In this document: positions 1 through 30,100 of the stretch, piece after piece
How the letters are laid out: each line of letters opens with the position of its first letter
How positions within the stretch are numbered: the first letter of the stretch is position 1
Notes under the pieces: generated by a model
The model's input: the letters and a program-made list of their open reading frames with translations, nothing else
What the model was told of the DNA's origin: nothing
Database searches by the model: none
From: Nemopilema nomurai
Taxonomy: Eukaryota > Cnidaria > Scyphozoa > Rhizostomeae > Rhizostomatidae
Direction: 5' to 3'
Length of the DNA stretch: 64,000 bases
NCBI GenBank assembly: GCA_003864495.1
Contig: ML133428.1
Coordinates: 2,361,009-2,425,008 of the forward strand
Program-made: the position numbers and the translations under genes

Positions 1-420
1 TTGGCATCTAGTAATCATTTAAAAGTCGGATCAGACAGTTATTTGCATCCAGCGATCATATGAAAGTCGGATCAGAAAGTTATTTGCACTCAGTGATCAT
101 ATGAAAGTCGGATCAGACAGTTATTTGCATCTAGTAATAATTTAAAAGTCGGATCAGACAGTTATTTTGCATACAGCGATCATATGAAAGTCGGATCAGA
201 AAGTTATTTGCATCCAGCGATCATATGAAAGTCGGATCAGAAAGTTATTTGCACTCAGTGATCCTTCAAAGTCAGATCAGACAGTAAATAGGCATCTGTT
301 AATAGTCTGAAAGTCGGACCAAACAGTTATTTGCATTCAGCGATCATGTGGAAGTCGGATCAGACAGTTAATTTGCACCAAGTGATCACAAGTAAGTACG
401 ATCAAAAAGTTCTTCTACAT
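1..420. repeat. 41-bp tandem repeat array
   Basis: About ten copies of a 41-bp unit (core AAAGTCGGATCAGACAGTTA then TTTGCATCCAGCGATCATATG). The word GTCGGATCAG or a variant recurs at 25, 66, 107, 148, 190, 231, 271, 313 and 353. Copies diverge towards the right. The array runs off the left edge and lies in the MAGI intron after exon 12. Confidence 0.92.
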
Positions 421-497
421 CTAACGACTAGATTAAACTGATATGACAACATTATTTTAACCATCTAGATAAGCATATTTAGTGACGCGACAATTAC

Positions 498-17088
<16,591 letters not shown>

Positions 17089-20000
17089 GTTCCACTAACG
17101 CCCACAAAATTAAAAAAGCAAAGAAAACACTCTGGTCTAGTCTATCACTACCAATTCGAAGTTATTTAGAAATATTTTCAAGGCAAATCATCACTGACTC
17201 ATATCACAACCGTCAACGAAATTATGCCGAAGGTGGAATGCACACAAAATCATAATGGCGCGTTAGGAGAATTTGATAGTTGATCAGGACGCCAATTCAC
17301 ACCTTGCGAATGGACCGATTTAATTATCAATATTAACAGGCATGATTGTATGCAAAGCTTCGAATTATTTAGGCTTTTATTATCATAAAAAATATTATCA
17401 ATCTTCAATCCTGTGCATGTCTTTCTTTAAATGCTTTAAATGTGTCTTTTTAATTAAAGCGAATAACACAAAGTAGCTTCCCAAAGTTCAATCAGTTATC
17501 AGTTCTCAAAATTCTACTTCACATTGGAAATATTCAAATGCTTGACAAACAACTACTTTTATATTATAATGGTGACACAATTGGGACAAAGTAGCAAAAG
17601 TACACAGATTAAATTTCGGTAAAGTGAAAGAAAACCAGGCACAGGCAAAAACGAACATTTTGAATATTTTGCAATGGCAATAATAATGACAATTTCAAAT
17701 AGTTTGCATAGGTGAAACGTTGCAACTTAGTAAACTTTCATCAAAGTTTTTCCAGGGAAAGAAATTAAATTTAAATTAAATTCAGACGTAATGTAAGTAT
17801 GAGTTTATTTCCTGAAAACTAACAAATCTTATACAGTATCGAAGACACTGGTTGTTTCAAACATCAAGGAAAAATCTCAGCATGGCCTCCATATCAAATT
17901 ATCTTAGTTTTATCGAAGAAAGATTGGAAATTCACTAAAACTTGCCGATATCAAAACTTGTCTATGAAATTTAGGCCCTTGGATTTTAACAGTTAGGACG
18001 CTATTATGCCGAATTTCACGATAACTTGCGACATATAAGAAACGTTTTGAGAGACTTGTTTACAAGACTGAAAGCTAAAAATGATGAAGAGATCTCGCTG
18101 TTACACAATCTCGTACCCAGATCAACTTCTCAAGTTTTTTTGCGGCGTAACATTGTCTGTGGAAAGATATCTATTACACCTGCATTAAGACATGCTGCCT
18201 GTATTTTCCAGTCATTAATCGTATTTTATCAATTTCGAGGATTAGTTATCAGTCAAATGTGTTGTTTTTGATATTTACATTCTCTTTCTCAGTTCGTAAG
18301 AAACCATTGCAAGCCTTTATTAGCAAAACCATAAAAATTGAAAGGTTTTTCGTGCCTAGGCCTTGTTATGTAGACTATTGTTAAAAACACGACAATCACG
18401 CGGGTCTTTTCAAGCCAATCAATAGACTTAGTGACCAAGACCTTAAAGAATTTGTAATCTTTTACTAGACGCCAGTTAGAGCGCGACTCTGGAACTCGAT
18501 GAATTTGATTATCAGTCTTATCAAAAATATCTTCTTTCATTGTCTTTCACATATAAGGTAGCGCCACGGTCCAGAATAACGATACATGCAGGTCCTTACA
18601 CAATCCTTGGCCTGAAATGAAAGTGTTCGAGTCCTCTCTGCTGAAGTTATGCTGTCCAAAGTAAGAACGTGTACGCCAACAATACTATGCTTAAAGGTTG
18701 GCATAAAATGAGCTAAAATATTAAGCTACAATGAATATTAATCTTTTTCATATCTTTCCTGTCAAACTCAACATATGTACTATAATTATTACAAATCAGC
18801 TCGAACAGAAGGAAAGAGAAATCAGTTTTTTTCATGGAAGAGAATAATTATTCTTGCTATACATTATACAATTATGTAGAATCGACACAATTAGCTCGTG
18901 AAAACCGAAGAACGGCACTTCTGAGAAGCCAGAAGGTGAAAACTATGAAGATTTGTAGCAGTAAAATCTTAGGTATTCACTTGAGCTTCCATGCCTAATT
19001 TCGACCTTGACTGATTCATTATACTTTCATGCAATTGCACCTTTTCAACAATTCTTTTGAATTCAAACAGAAAATTTTTTTTAAAAAAATTTTATACTTT
19101 CGAAGAAAAATAACAGTTTTAAAATATTGGAAGCACTTCAGAACTCTACTTTGACGCCCTTTTGAAAATGCGTGCGGGTGAAAGACTTTAGTAGGTTGTA
19201 GTAGGTTATAGAATCTACAAACTGTAGTTGAGAAAAACTTCAAACAGGCTTAATCGAATTAATTCAACGCTTTCAGTCTAATCGCCAAATCTGTTTGCGA
19301 TCCATTCACCTCAAATAAACATTTCCAAACACAGGGCAACTACAATATATCTGTAGACCTTTGGATTACAGTAAGTCTCTGGATTAACAGAACTGAATCT
19401 TGTTTGAGATTTGCTCGACTTGTCAAACGGCTCTGTTGATTTGAGGGCTGGTACTTTGCGTGAAGTTCTGCCACGGATTGCGTGGTCGCTTCCACGTTGA
19501 AGATGACGTAGGTGACGGTATTGAGCAATGAAACCAGCAAGGCAGCACCAAGCCTCAATTTGACGTCACTATTCTGACACGAGTGCTGGTCATTATTCTT
19601 TTGTTGTTGTTGTTGTTGTTGTTGTTGCTATTGTTGTTGGTATTGTTGTTAAGGCTTTTGAACAGGAGGGGGTGGAACTGTAACAAGACTGGATATTTAT
19701 GGCTCTGTTACAGAGAAAGTGACGCCTCTGTATCATATGTTATATTGAGCTGTGAATAAGGACGCAAAACATAAAAGCAAGGATCAATCCACTCGACTTG
19801 ATGTGTGAAACTAGCTCATTGTGCAAGTGAAAACGAGAGTTCTCTATATAGGTGAATGCAAGGCTATGGATCACGGGGAGATCAAGCAATAAGCCTAGGA
19901 GGGCCTGTCAAATGATTTCGAAGGGAGTTTAATGGGTTACAGACAGAAATCCAGGAAGGGTCTTTGGGTGAAGGTGAAGAATCCTGTTTGGAATATCCGA

Positions 20001-23000
20001 TTAATCTCTTGTCATACACGTCGAGGATTTTTTGACTGCATCAACGAATGCTTAGGGTCAGGGAACGCTCTACTAAATATATGACATCTAGCAAAACATA
20101 GTATCTCTCCGGATTGTTCATGTCCTTCGGGTCTTTAGATATGGTCGATCATCATAAGCATAATGATGTAAACTAGCAGTCTTGTTGTTTCTGAAATTAG
20201 GTAGGACATTTGACCATCATATTCACACTAACTACATTAATCTAAGACAATATTGTGGCTATAGCCTTGAGATGACAATTCAATAAATGAAAGGTTGAAT
20301 CGACGACAGTATTAGAGATGTTTGCGAAAAAATTTGTGAAGAATAGACAAAACTTGCATTTAGAAAACTTTTCATATCTGGCAAGGTTTTTGGAGTGGTT
20401 TTGTAGAGAATGGGAATTAAAGCTTGAGAATAACTATGAAATTTAAAAAGGTAATATAAAAGCACTCAAAGAATATTTACTGTTTTGGCGACTCTTTGAA
20501 ATCCAAGCAACATTCCAATCAAAAACTCCCACCAAAATGAGACATTGAAAACAGCAAGACCAGCTAAAACGCAATAGGACATGGGATTAAGCGAAAGCGA
20601 AAGACACACACACCTGTCTGGTTTTTTCTCTGCTAAAAGCCATCGACTGGATTACACTGGCAAGAATAATTAAGATGGCGTCTTGCATAAATTGGTTTCA
20701 GGATATACTAGTCCAATTTGGTTTCAATTGTGAATTGAAGTGTCTGTCTTATTGTCTCAACTCTATCTTTTGTTTTCACTTTGGTCCCAGATAGGAAGAA
20801 ATATTAATGTTAATCTAAGCGTGGAAAAATCGGGCTTGCGATCACTACTATGACGTCACTAAACAGGTTTTTCGACCTACCACAGAAGTATAATTGCTTA
20901 GTATGATAGAACCAGTTTCTTGCATTTATATGATACACTCTCAGTCCCTATAAATCAGATTACGGGGGCTCAATGGCGAGATGGGAGGGGGCGGCTTTTC
21001 ATTGATGTAAACAAAAGGTATTTTAATGAGAGGTTGGTAAGATTTCTGCCTGAGCCCTCTACCATTGGTATTACAAATCTTTGATACACCCACTAAAAAG
21101 GTATTTAAATATTAGATAATGAATGACAATACCTAGAAGTGTATGTGCATATTCAGTCTCCACCGCGATTTAATAAAGGCAAATGTGATTTGCAAAAACA
21201 GGTGTCATGAAGACTTTGCAGCTCTTTTCGTTGTTGTAGCTGTTGTCATTAAACAATTACGTATGAAACATAATATGATTTCCAAATATCACAAAATAAA
21301 TTAAAACGGTGCCCCACTTTATGCGTCTACTCACATCACCCTATTGTTCGGTTTGAATCAATTACACAGAATCGAAGAAAATTTAATACCGACCTTCAAA
21401 GTGGGTCAGATTTGAGAAACTGTCAAGGCGTACTTCTTATCACATACCTCTATCACGTGATAAAAAGAAGGCGAATTTCTTCACTTTTGAACTGATAACA
21501 AAGCATGTTTGAAGGTCACCATGTTAAGATCTGAAATCTAACAAAATTTGGAACGAATTGCCTAACATTTTGAAACGCATCTAGCCTTTTTCGATAGATC
21601 AACTCAACACCACGTTAACTTCCACAGAGTTTTCTAGTTGAACGATTGCAAGGTTTACAGGTTTCTATATGGAACAAGTGCGATATGAAAGAATTGCGAT
21701 AATTGTTATCCTGACATATGCTTGATTTTGCATTGATGATGGGACGAGGGCTCGAGAAGGAGTTGAACTGGTTTGCCGCTTGACTGTGTAGACAGAAATT
21801 GAATCTTTTTAACTCTTTAACGATGACGGACGTACAATGCCTACCAAACTGTCAGTCAAAAAACTGATCGTGTATTTCAGGCTTTAACGACAATTCTTTG
21901 ACTCATGTTCATTCACTTCCTTCCCCCTACGAACAATGTTCTACTGCTACCAAACGAAGGGTCACTCTCTGCGCCCAACCTTCTCCTTCAGATTGTCTTA
22001 ATGCTATCCTTTTTATCAACATTGTTTTAGGAGGGAGGAGGGGGATTAACAGCCATTGGTGCATCAAAGAAATGAAAAACGCAAAACCAGGGAAAATATC
22101 GAGGTGTTCAAGAACTTTTGGCAGACATAGTACCTTGAGAGCCACAAGCCAATGGAGTACTTTTTGACAAATAATTGACAAATACCCCCTTTTCAAAGCA
22201 AATATACAGTTTTTTGTTGTTGCAAAATTGGACTGTTTAAAGTTGGTCTACGACAAGAAGTTGAAATAAAACATTTCCGTTAAAATAGGTAGATAGGCCA
22301 ATTTTCCTGAGATATTAGGGTGATTGGAATGGACACAGGGCTCCTTCGCAATGGCGGGAACCTATAAACTGGTAAGATCAGGTTCGACCACTTTTTTGCA
22401 ACAACCATTTCTGCTGTGGAGGAGGTAAATTGCCGAGAAGTAGGCGCAGATGATTAGCTGTAATGACGAGGCACGTGATAGGATACACGAAATTTGATTT
22501 GCTGATAGGCCCAAACTTCACATAGCATAACACCAAACGTGGCGTGAACGTTTGAAACAGAATCAGTCTTTCTATAGCAATAAAATGAACGTTACAATAA
22601 AACAAGAAACTCTTATACGCGTAGCAATTATACATTGTTTACAGAGAAGGCCGAGCTTAATGCTCAGCAAAGACATTCATGGTGAAATTCTGTTATAAAC
22701 ATCGATAAACACATCTAAAGATTACAAAGTTCTGTGTTAAAATACACAATTACATAGCATTGGATACAAGATAAAATCTTCTCACACAGGCCAGAGACAT
22801 GAGCTATGTCATAATACGGCTATAAATATCGAGAAATGGGACTGCTACAAATCATAGTTTGTCACTGATCCTTTGTGCCATGGTGCACAACACGAACTCG
22901 TAACGTCGTAGGCTGGAACAAGTAGGAAGTTACGACATCCCCGACATGGCTATAATCGAAACTAGACGATATGTTGCTTTCAAAAACTGCCTAAAACTAT

Positions 23001-23978
23001 GTTAAACAATCAGCACTTAATCACTTAATCATACTGGAACGATCGCTTTATAAAAGCATGCTTATTGTTGTCGATCGATCATCCCAACTGATGCTGTTAA
23101 TACGGAATATAAAATCTAAGGGCCTACGACAAATTAATAGTTAGTTGCTTAATTAAGAATATTGAAAAAGGCTTCTAAGTTGGCGTTGAAAGCTAGCTGT
23201 TTGATGAATCAAGTCAGCACATCAACCTATCTCAAGATGTTTTTATTAATCAAGCTACGATATACTTTGATGATTTTGAAAATTTAGTGAAATTATTCTT
23301 TAAAGATTACAATACTATCTCCATCAGATACACGCATAAATATGTAGGTGACAAGGTAATTATTCAGTGAACTATTGCTTAGGCCTGTTTTAAGTGCAAC
23401 ATCCTTCAAGTTCAAAAACAAGAAATGGCTTTTCTCTCCGCATCAACTAGGCACGTGCCACACAGGCAAATTAACGTTTGCTCCAACCAGACTTGTTCAT
23501 ATTAGGCCTAAATAGATCACCAAATAATATTTACCTTAGTCAACAGCGTCCATGAAATGTCAAAATGAGCTATTAAGAGATTCACGAATGTCTTGTCTTA
23601 AAAACATTCTCGGAGTCCAACAAAAACAACCTATTGGCTGAAGCGATGCTTGCTTCTGCCCATCCAAAAACGTGATACCAACATAGGAAGAAAATGGCAA
23701 ACTTCTGATAAATAAAGTTGCATTTCTCCACGTTGGCTCTTTTCACTTTTGCATTAATTATTGGGCTACATTGCAGAGTCTTTATCTAAAAAAAACCAAA
23801 GCACTGTCTTTAGGGGCGACTAAAGCACATGTTAATCTGATAGGGAAAATTCAAGTGGCTAAAACACAAGAACGAAAGAGATTATGAGAGAAAAGTAACG
23901 AAAGGATTAGATTAAACTCGAACAGAATTTGAAAAAGTAATTTACCTTTTGATGCATAACTAATATTGAAAAACAGTC
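17089..23978. other. Intergenic region between laminin beta 3' end and MAGI 5' end
   Basis: About 6.9 kb with no recognisable coding exon on either strand. It should contain the laminin 3' UTR on its right; a minus-strand AATAAA at 23242-23247, about 735 nt after the stop, is a candidate polyadenylation signal. It should also contain the MAGI 5' UTR and promoter on its left. A TTG microsatellite sits at about 19602-19651. Short reading frames here show no protein-like composition. Confidence 0.7.
19602..19651. repeat. TTG trinucleotide microsatellite
   Basis: A run of TTGTTG units, interrupted by CTA and GTA changes in its right half. Non-coding. Confidence 0.9.
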
Positions 23979-24166
23979 CTATTTCTTGCTTACAACTGTT
24001 GACAGCTTATCACAGAACTCTCCAATATTCGGGTTGCAGTCCGAGTGACACTTAGTTATTATTTGCATTTTCTCAAGTAAAACTGCTATCCTCTTCTCCA
24101 GCTTTGCCAATTCGTCCGCGAGGTCCTTGGCGCGAACTTCACGCCTTGTGTACTCAACACTCATGC
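23979..24166 (-). CDS. LAMB: Laminin beta exon 26 (end of coiled coil, stop codon)
   Basis: Residues 1728-1789 and TAG at 23979-23981. Coil continues as [20 protein letters not shown], then a cysteine-containing tail [13 protein letters not shown] follows, about 20 residues from the end. Beta chains normally carry a C-terminal cysteine that links to gamma; here there are three. The acceptor is ATTTTAG|GC. Confidence 0.91.
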
Positions 24167-27100
24167 CTAAAATGGAATAAAAGTACCAAGGTCTACACGA
24201 GGGATCTGTAATCTCAGTTTGATTGGACGCTTGTGATTGACAGGTCCACGCTAACCAATCAGGTGGTCGCTAAGGTCGGTTTAGAAAATGGAAAAGTAGG
24301 CCTGGTTTGATAGACGAAACATTTTAACTTTCTGAAGGAAATCATATACATGCGACACCACTTTCCTCGTAACCTGACGAAAAAGCTCTTTACAAGCTGG
24401 ATACCAATGACTTTTCGGTACCACTAAACAGTTTGTGTAATAAAGTCAAAGTCAAGTTACAAATATCAAAATTATAAAAATAGTTTGATACTACTAACAT
24501 GACACACACAGTTAACACGGCACGACGCAACTCAGAATGCCGCGCCTGTTCTTTCTATCCTGTGTCAGTTCACATAATCTATTCAATGTTTGTAATCTAT
24601 TCAATATTTCTTTCCAGTCTGATTCCTACGCTGGTCAAACCTTGCCTTTCTGTCTGCATCCAGGTCATCTTAGCATAAGTATTTAGCTACTAAGTAGTAG
24701 TTGTGCTTTCTAAAGCAACATTTCAAGCCAAACCTCTTGTTTCAGCTTCGTCCTTAAGTAAAGTGATCAAATTAAAACTGCCTCGTTAATGAGTTTCCTT
24801 GATAAGGACTTTTCAAATAACACTTACTTTCCAGGTCGGAAATTTTCTTCAGAGTTTTCGTGTACAATGAGAAGGCATCTGCAATCAGCTTCTCTGCCCG
24901 CATTTTCGCATCGTTCAATCCAGCACTGCGGTCCAGTATCTGCTTGTGCACTTTGCTGAAATTTCCTTCAATCATCGAAGAAAGCTGCAAATTGAAAGAA
25001 GATGCAGAATACAGACAAACTGCAACGACCTTCAACTGAAGTGACAAGAAACCTATATACAGCATTCATTCATATAATACTTCAATTAGATCCAAGATAG
25101 TTATTGTTAAAAAAACAAACCATGCGCTAATGGTAAAAAATTGAGTAGGAGAGCCTGACAGAAATTTACTGACAGCTTGTTTGCCTCGCCTAACGTATTT
25201 TCACTCCTCTAAAATCTAAAGTGCCACTTTTAATAATAGCGGACTTCCTGTCATTTTGCCACAAAAGCTCAATTTGTGACTGTTTTTCGTAATTAGGGTA
25301 ACACATACGCCCACAATGACAGTAGTCTATTAATGCAAATTGGTTAAAAAATCTTGCACAGGTTTGAGGCAAAGAATCTCAGTTAGATTGAAATTTTATT
25401 TTATTTGAAGACTAAAATTAGACTTAAAGAAGTTTCTTGTTTACAGGTCCAAAATCTCGGAACAGTATCCAACCAACAACCCATTGGAGATACCGAATAA
25501 ATTGCACGATTAAAACAGAACTTATAAATCACCTTTTGAACTAACAGACACAAGATGCAAGAATCAAAGGAAGATCAGCTTTTAGAGCAGTTTTGTTTAC
25601 ATTTTTAAGGCAAAGTTCTTTTGATTTAATTAATCAGCAACTTGAACTTTTCATTTAAGTTTACTTTTTACTGAGTCAAAAATGTGGATAAGCAAAGTTA
25701 ATTAGAGGAATAAATAAACAAACAAGTTATTTGAAATTACCCGGCTGGCTTTGCTGGCAGCAGCAACAGCCTTCGCAGTGGAGCTCTGCGCATCAGTGAG
25801 GTTCATTTTGTTCTCAGCATTCATCTTCTCGACCATGTCGGCAGTCTTGGACATGCTCGTAGTCTTACTGTCCGCCATCATAAGAGTCATGTTCAGCTTG
25901 GCGATATCAGCTCTTAGCTTAAAAAGAAGGGTACACCAATATCAATCATTAAGTCAGTGGAGAGAAAGGGGGAACGGACCGACGATTCATGTCCAAATGA
26001 GTAAGGATGAAGACAATTAGATTTGGTTACTTCTACATCGTCCTGATATTTTTTTCAATATTATGAACTAGGAAAAGACAACTATTTTCTGTGTTGAAGG
26101 TTGAATTGCAAATTAGAGATGTGGAGCGAGGGGCTGCCCAATTGTTTATGAAGAACTTGAAAGGGGAGCCTGTGTCATTTCTTTAAATATCAGTCTTATT
26201 GGTGTTTAATTTTCGCCGCAAACTTTAGAAGAGTTGGGCAGCAAAATATTATATCATAAATGATCTTGATGAGCAATCAATCGGTCAATCAATGATTGCT
26301 TGATTAAAGAGTGATCGAAGATTTCATTGGTCGCAAAAATCAATCGGTCAATAAATGATTGCTTGATTAAAGAGTGATCGAAGATTTCATTGGTCGCAAA
26401 AATCAATCGGTCAATAAATGATTGCTTGATTAAAGAGTGATCGAAGATTTCATTGGTCGCAAAACTCACTGATTGCAGTTTTGATTCCAAGCTGCGGTGC
26501 GTATCAGCGGCTTTGTCGTGCATCTTAGAGGCGGATGAATACGCCTGGCGGACAGAGACGATCAGCTTGATGACGTCATCAGCAGTATTGGACACGTTTT
26601 GTGCAAACGCCCTGCAGAAACAAACAGAATTGTCTCTAAACTTCCAATGCTTGAAGAAGCAAAATCCATAGATCTTTTAACATCTTTTAATGTGGATACT
26701 ATCCGGACTTCAAATGGGGACTGTTTTAGTATGGATTCTGAATGTTACAATAATTTCAGTATGTTACCATATTGGCGTATCATGGAAAGAGCACAAGACA
26801 AATTACTACATATGGAAACATATTGACAACATCTTTAATGGGCCTGATCGACTCATGCAAATAGTACAGAGAAGAAAGCTTGTGCTTAAAGCTGGAATGG
26901 CACCAACTATAGTGCAAACTTCGTAGGACGTTCGTACCAAACTTGGATTTGTGATAAACTATCGTTTTAAATTGCTCAATTTTTTATAATAATACACTTT
27001 TGATTCTGTTTTTGAAATTTAACTTTGTGCATATAATTCAATGCATCTAATCTTGTATGTATTTATTTGATGTAGTAGTTTCAACAGTTGGCTTGGATTA

Positions 27101-30100
27101 GCTCATTATACTGTAAACAGCAATGTAGCGCCAACTTTGAATACATTTATTATTGTTTTATTCGATATCACACATTTTACTTGAAATGAACTAAAGGAAT
27201 TTCTCGTGAACACGTACTGAGCTTCTAGGGCTTGTCTCTTAAGCTCCTGCGCATTTTCGTAGTCATCGTTGCTGGCGTCCAGGATCGACTTGACGTTGGT
27301 CAGGTTCCTAACTGTTTCGTTGATCTGCGTTGCGAGACTGGTTATCTCGCTCGGCGTCAACGATATGTTCAAGGCGTTGGTCATTTTTGCAAGCTGCTCG
27401 CTCTTCTCGGGATGGTGGTAAGATACGTTGAGGAAATCGTAGATATCCTAGCAAGAATATAAGTAACTTGAATTTAGTCCACACGTAATGAAACGATTGG
27501 CATAAATCTCATTGCTGTATGTCGTTTATTTTTTTTTGATCATTTCCTTTATAGCAATGAATACAGACATCCTGCCATCTTAACATTTACTATGTTAATA
27601 TGAAACATCACACAAGGACACTTGACTTGAGAAAATGCTCCCTCGGATAATCTTGGTACCCACTATAGGGTAAGTATATTATAAAAAATGAATTGCAAAT
27701 TTGAGACTTCTGATTTAAAAATTCCCGAACTTAAACTTATTAGAAATATCGTAATTTATCTTTCTTGCCTCGAAGCCTCTTAACTGTATTTACTAAAACA
27801 AACTGCCTACTATATTTACTATATTTACCAACTTCGATATCACAAAATCAGTTGCTTTCAACAGAATAGAGATAAAAAAGCAAACACATCCATAAATGAC
27901 TTCACTAAGTGACTTGGAAACTTCACTTCTTTGTGCCAACTATGCAATCCACTATTCACATTGAACAAAAGCACCTTACCTTGATAAGAACTGTAATATT
28001 CTTTGCAGCTTCCTCCCCTATACTCTTCGCGTTCTTTGCATCATCCAATGCCTGTTTCGATTTCTTCATTGCCTCCATTACTGCTGCCTCGCTTTCCTGC
28101 ACCTCCCTCATCATATTCTTGGCGGTCACTGCGAAGGAGAAAACAGATATAATGGGGCATATGATCAAAAGACGATTGAATGCAAACATTTATCATTCAA
28201 ACAACGACCATAACAAGCATAAACAAGGCGTTTCTCAACCATTATATCGATCGACACATTGAAAGGCTAGATGACGTCATGTTGGAATAATATCAGTTCC
28301 CATCACCAGGCCCCTGGTTCCCGTCCCAGCATTACCTTCCTTATTCCTCATTGCCTCCTCGGCCTTTCGGACCTTTGCTAAAGCTGCCTGCGCAAGGTCC
28401 TTGACGCCTGTGCAGTTTCCGCCCCCACACATGTCACAGCCCTGGTGTGTGCAGCGACCGCATTCCTGCGTGCCTCCGCACAAGACTTTGTTCGTCTTGT
28501 TCAAAATGCGCTCCAGCTCGCCCAGTTTGACTGTCAGCTCCCCAAGCATCATCCCGTTGCTCATGTGCAAATCGCTGAACTTCGGGTTGGCATTCACGAC
28601 CTCTCCGTTCATTTTCTGGCGGGTTTTCATCGACTCGTTCAAGTAGGCCATAGCTCTTTTGATCGTCTCGTCGGCAGCCAAGGATCGCTTCTCGCTTTCC
28701 AGCGTCACATTGTATGCATATCCAACATCTCCGTATGCGATATCCGTCATGTTCATCTTAAGCTGCTTTCCCTGACAAAACAAGTAAGGCGGAGTGTAAC
28801 ACGCTGTACATGTCTAGTGTTGCAATTGCTCAAATAGCGTAAATGCTAAAACGCAATAACTACCAAGAAAAGGAGCAAAGTTCTCGCAGTGGGTACGTGG
28901 CAGTTAGAAACACCCCTTGCGTAGCAGAATGTATGATGCCCATCAAGCCTCGACGCCAAAACGAGGCCAATACATAATGATTCCCAGTCGCACTTACCCT
29001 TTGGAGCAAATCGTTTCCGTACTGCTTAAGTCGATCAAGCTCGTCGTTTGCTTGCCTTGTTCGGTTGGTTGTGTCTCCAAGAGATTCGAATACAGCATAA
29101 GACTTGCGATTGATGTTAGTGAGGTCCTTCCTAAACGTGTCGAGTTCCTTTCTGAATTTGTTCACGTCACTAGCACTGAGACTTCGTTTCAGCAAGATAT
29201 TGTCCAGTTCAGCAAGGTTGTCCTGCAGTGTCTCCAACTCCAAGTCGTAGGTAGCAAAATAGCTGGAAATGTTGGAACCAGCGACGTAGTTAGTCACGTT
29301 ACTTTCTAGTTTGCTGATTGTTTCGTCCCACTGATCGTAGCACGGGTGGCACTTCTCACACTTCGGCATCACGCCCGTGGTCTGGGCATCGCACATGTCA
29401 CATCGGTCCCCGATGACACCGGGACGACACTTGCACATGCCCGTCTTTCTGTCACACTGGCTACCGAGAGAGCCAGCCGGGTTGCACAGGCAAGCTGCAA
29501 AGAAGGAAATGTTAATGCTCGCACCGGTAAGCGAGTGGTAATTATTGCCACCACTATTTAATGATGTAACATTTCTACAAGAGCGTACGATGTCTATACA
29601 GACAGCTAAACAGAGAACAAAAACTGAAAATCAACTCAATTTAAAGCCAGCAAATAATCCATTTAAACTATTAAACATTTTACAAAACTATTCAACTCTC
29701 TGGTATAATGGTATGCTCTTTGATTGCATAGTGTTCTAATACCAGATAGCAGTGATCTCACCTTTACACCCAGAAGCCTTGGGGTCCCCCCAGAATCCAT
29801 CTTCACAATCGGAACAAGTTCTTCCGCCAAAACCAGTTCTGCATCGGCACTGTCCATCAAGCTACAAAAATCAAACAGATCATTTACTCTTTCTCCCTCA
29901 GCCATCAATAAGGAAAAGTGAAGTCTTATGTCCTACGACATGAACACAAATTCCCTTAGAATTGATCCAAGGAGCCTCCGACTTTCCTTGAGTCGGAATG
30001 GTTTTCTAGCCGACTGTCACAAGTCGGGCGTCTGTCTACTCTCTGTTTGCTTGAAGGTCAGACTTAATGCTTAATGATAACTTGCAATTGAACTACACAG

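Noticed and set aside
1..420. Regular repeat that might be taken for a CRISPR array
   Set aside because: Repeats are contiguous and diverging with no unique spacers, and the context is an animal gene intron.
28445..28837. 130-residue plus-strand open frame
   Set aside because: It is antisense to laminin exon 20, and its openness follows from codon bias of the true coding strand. The same holds for plus-strand frames at 28917-29309, 32919-33299 and 2698-3078.
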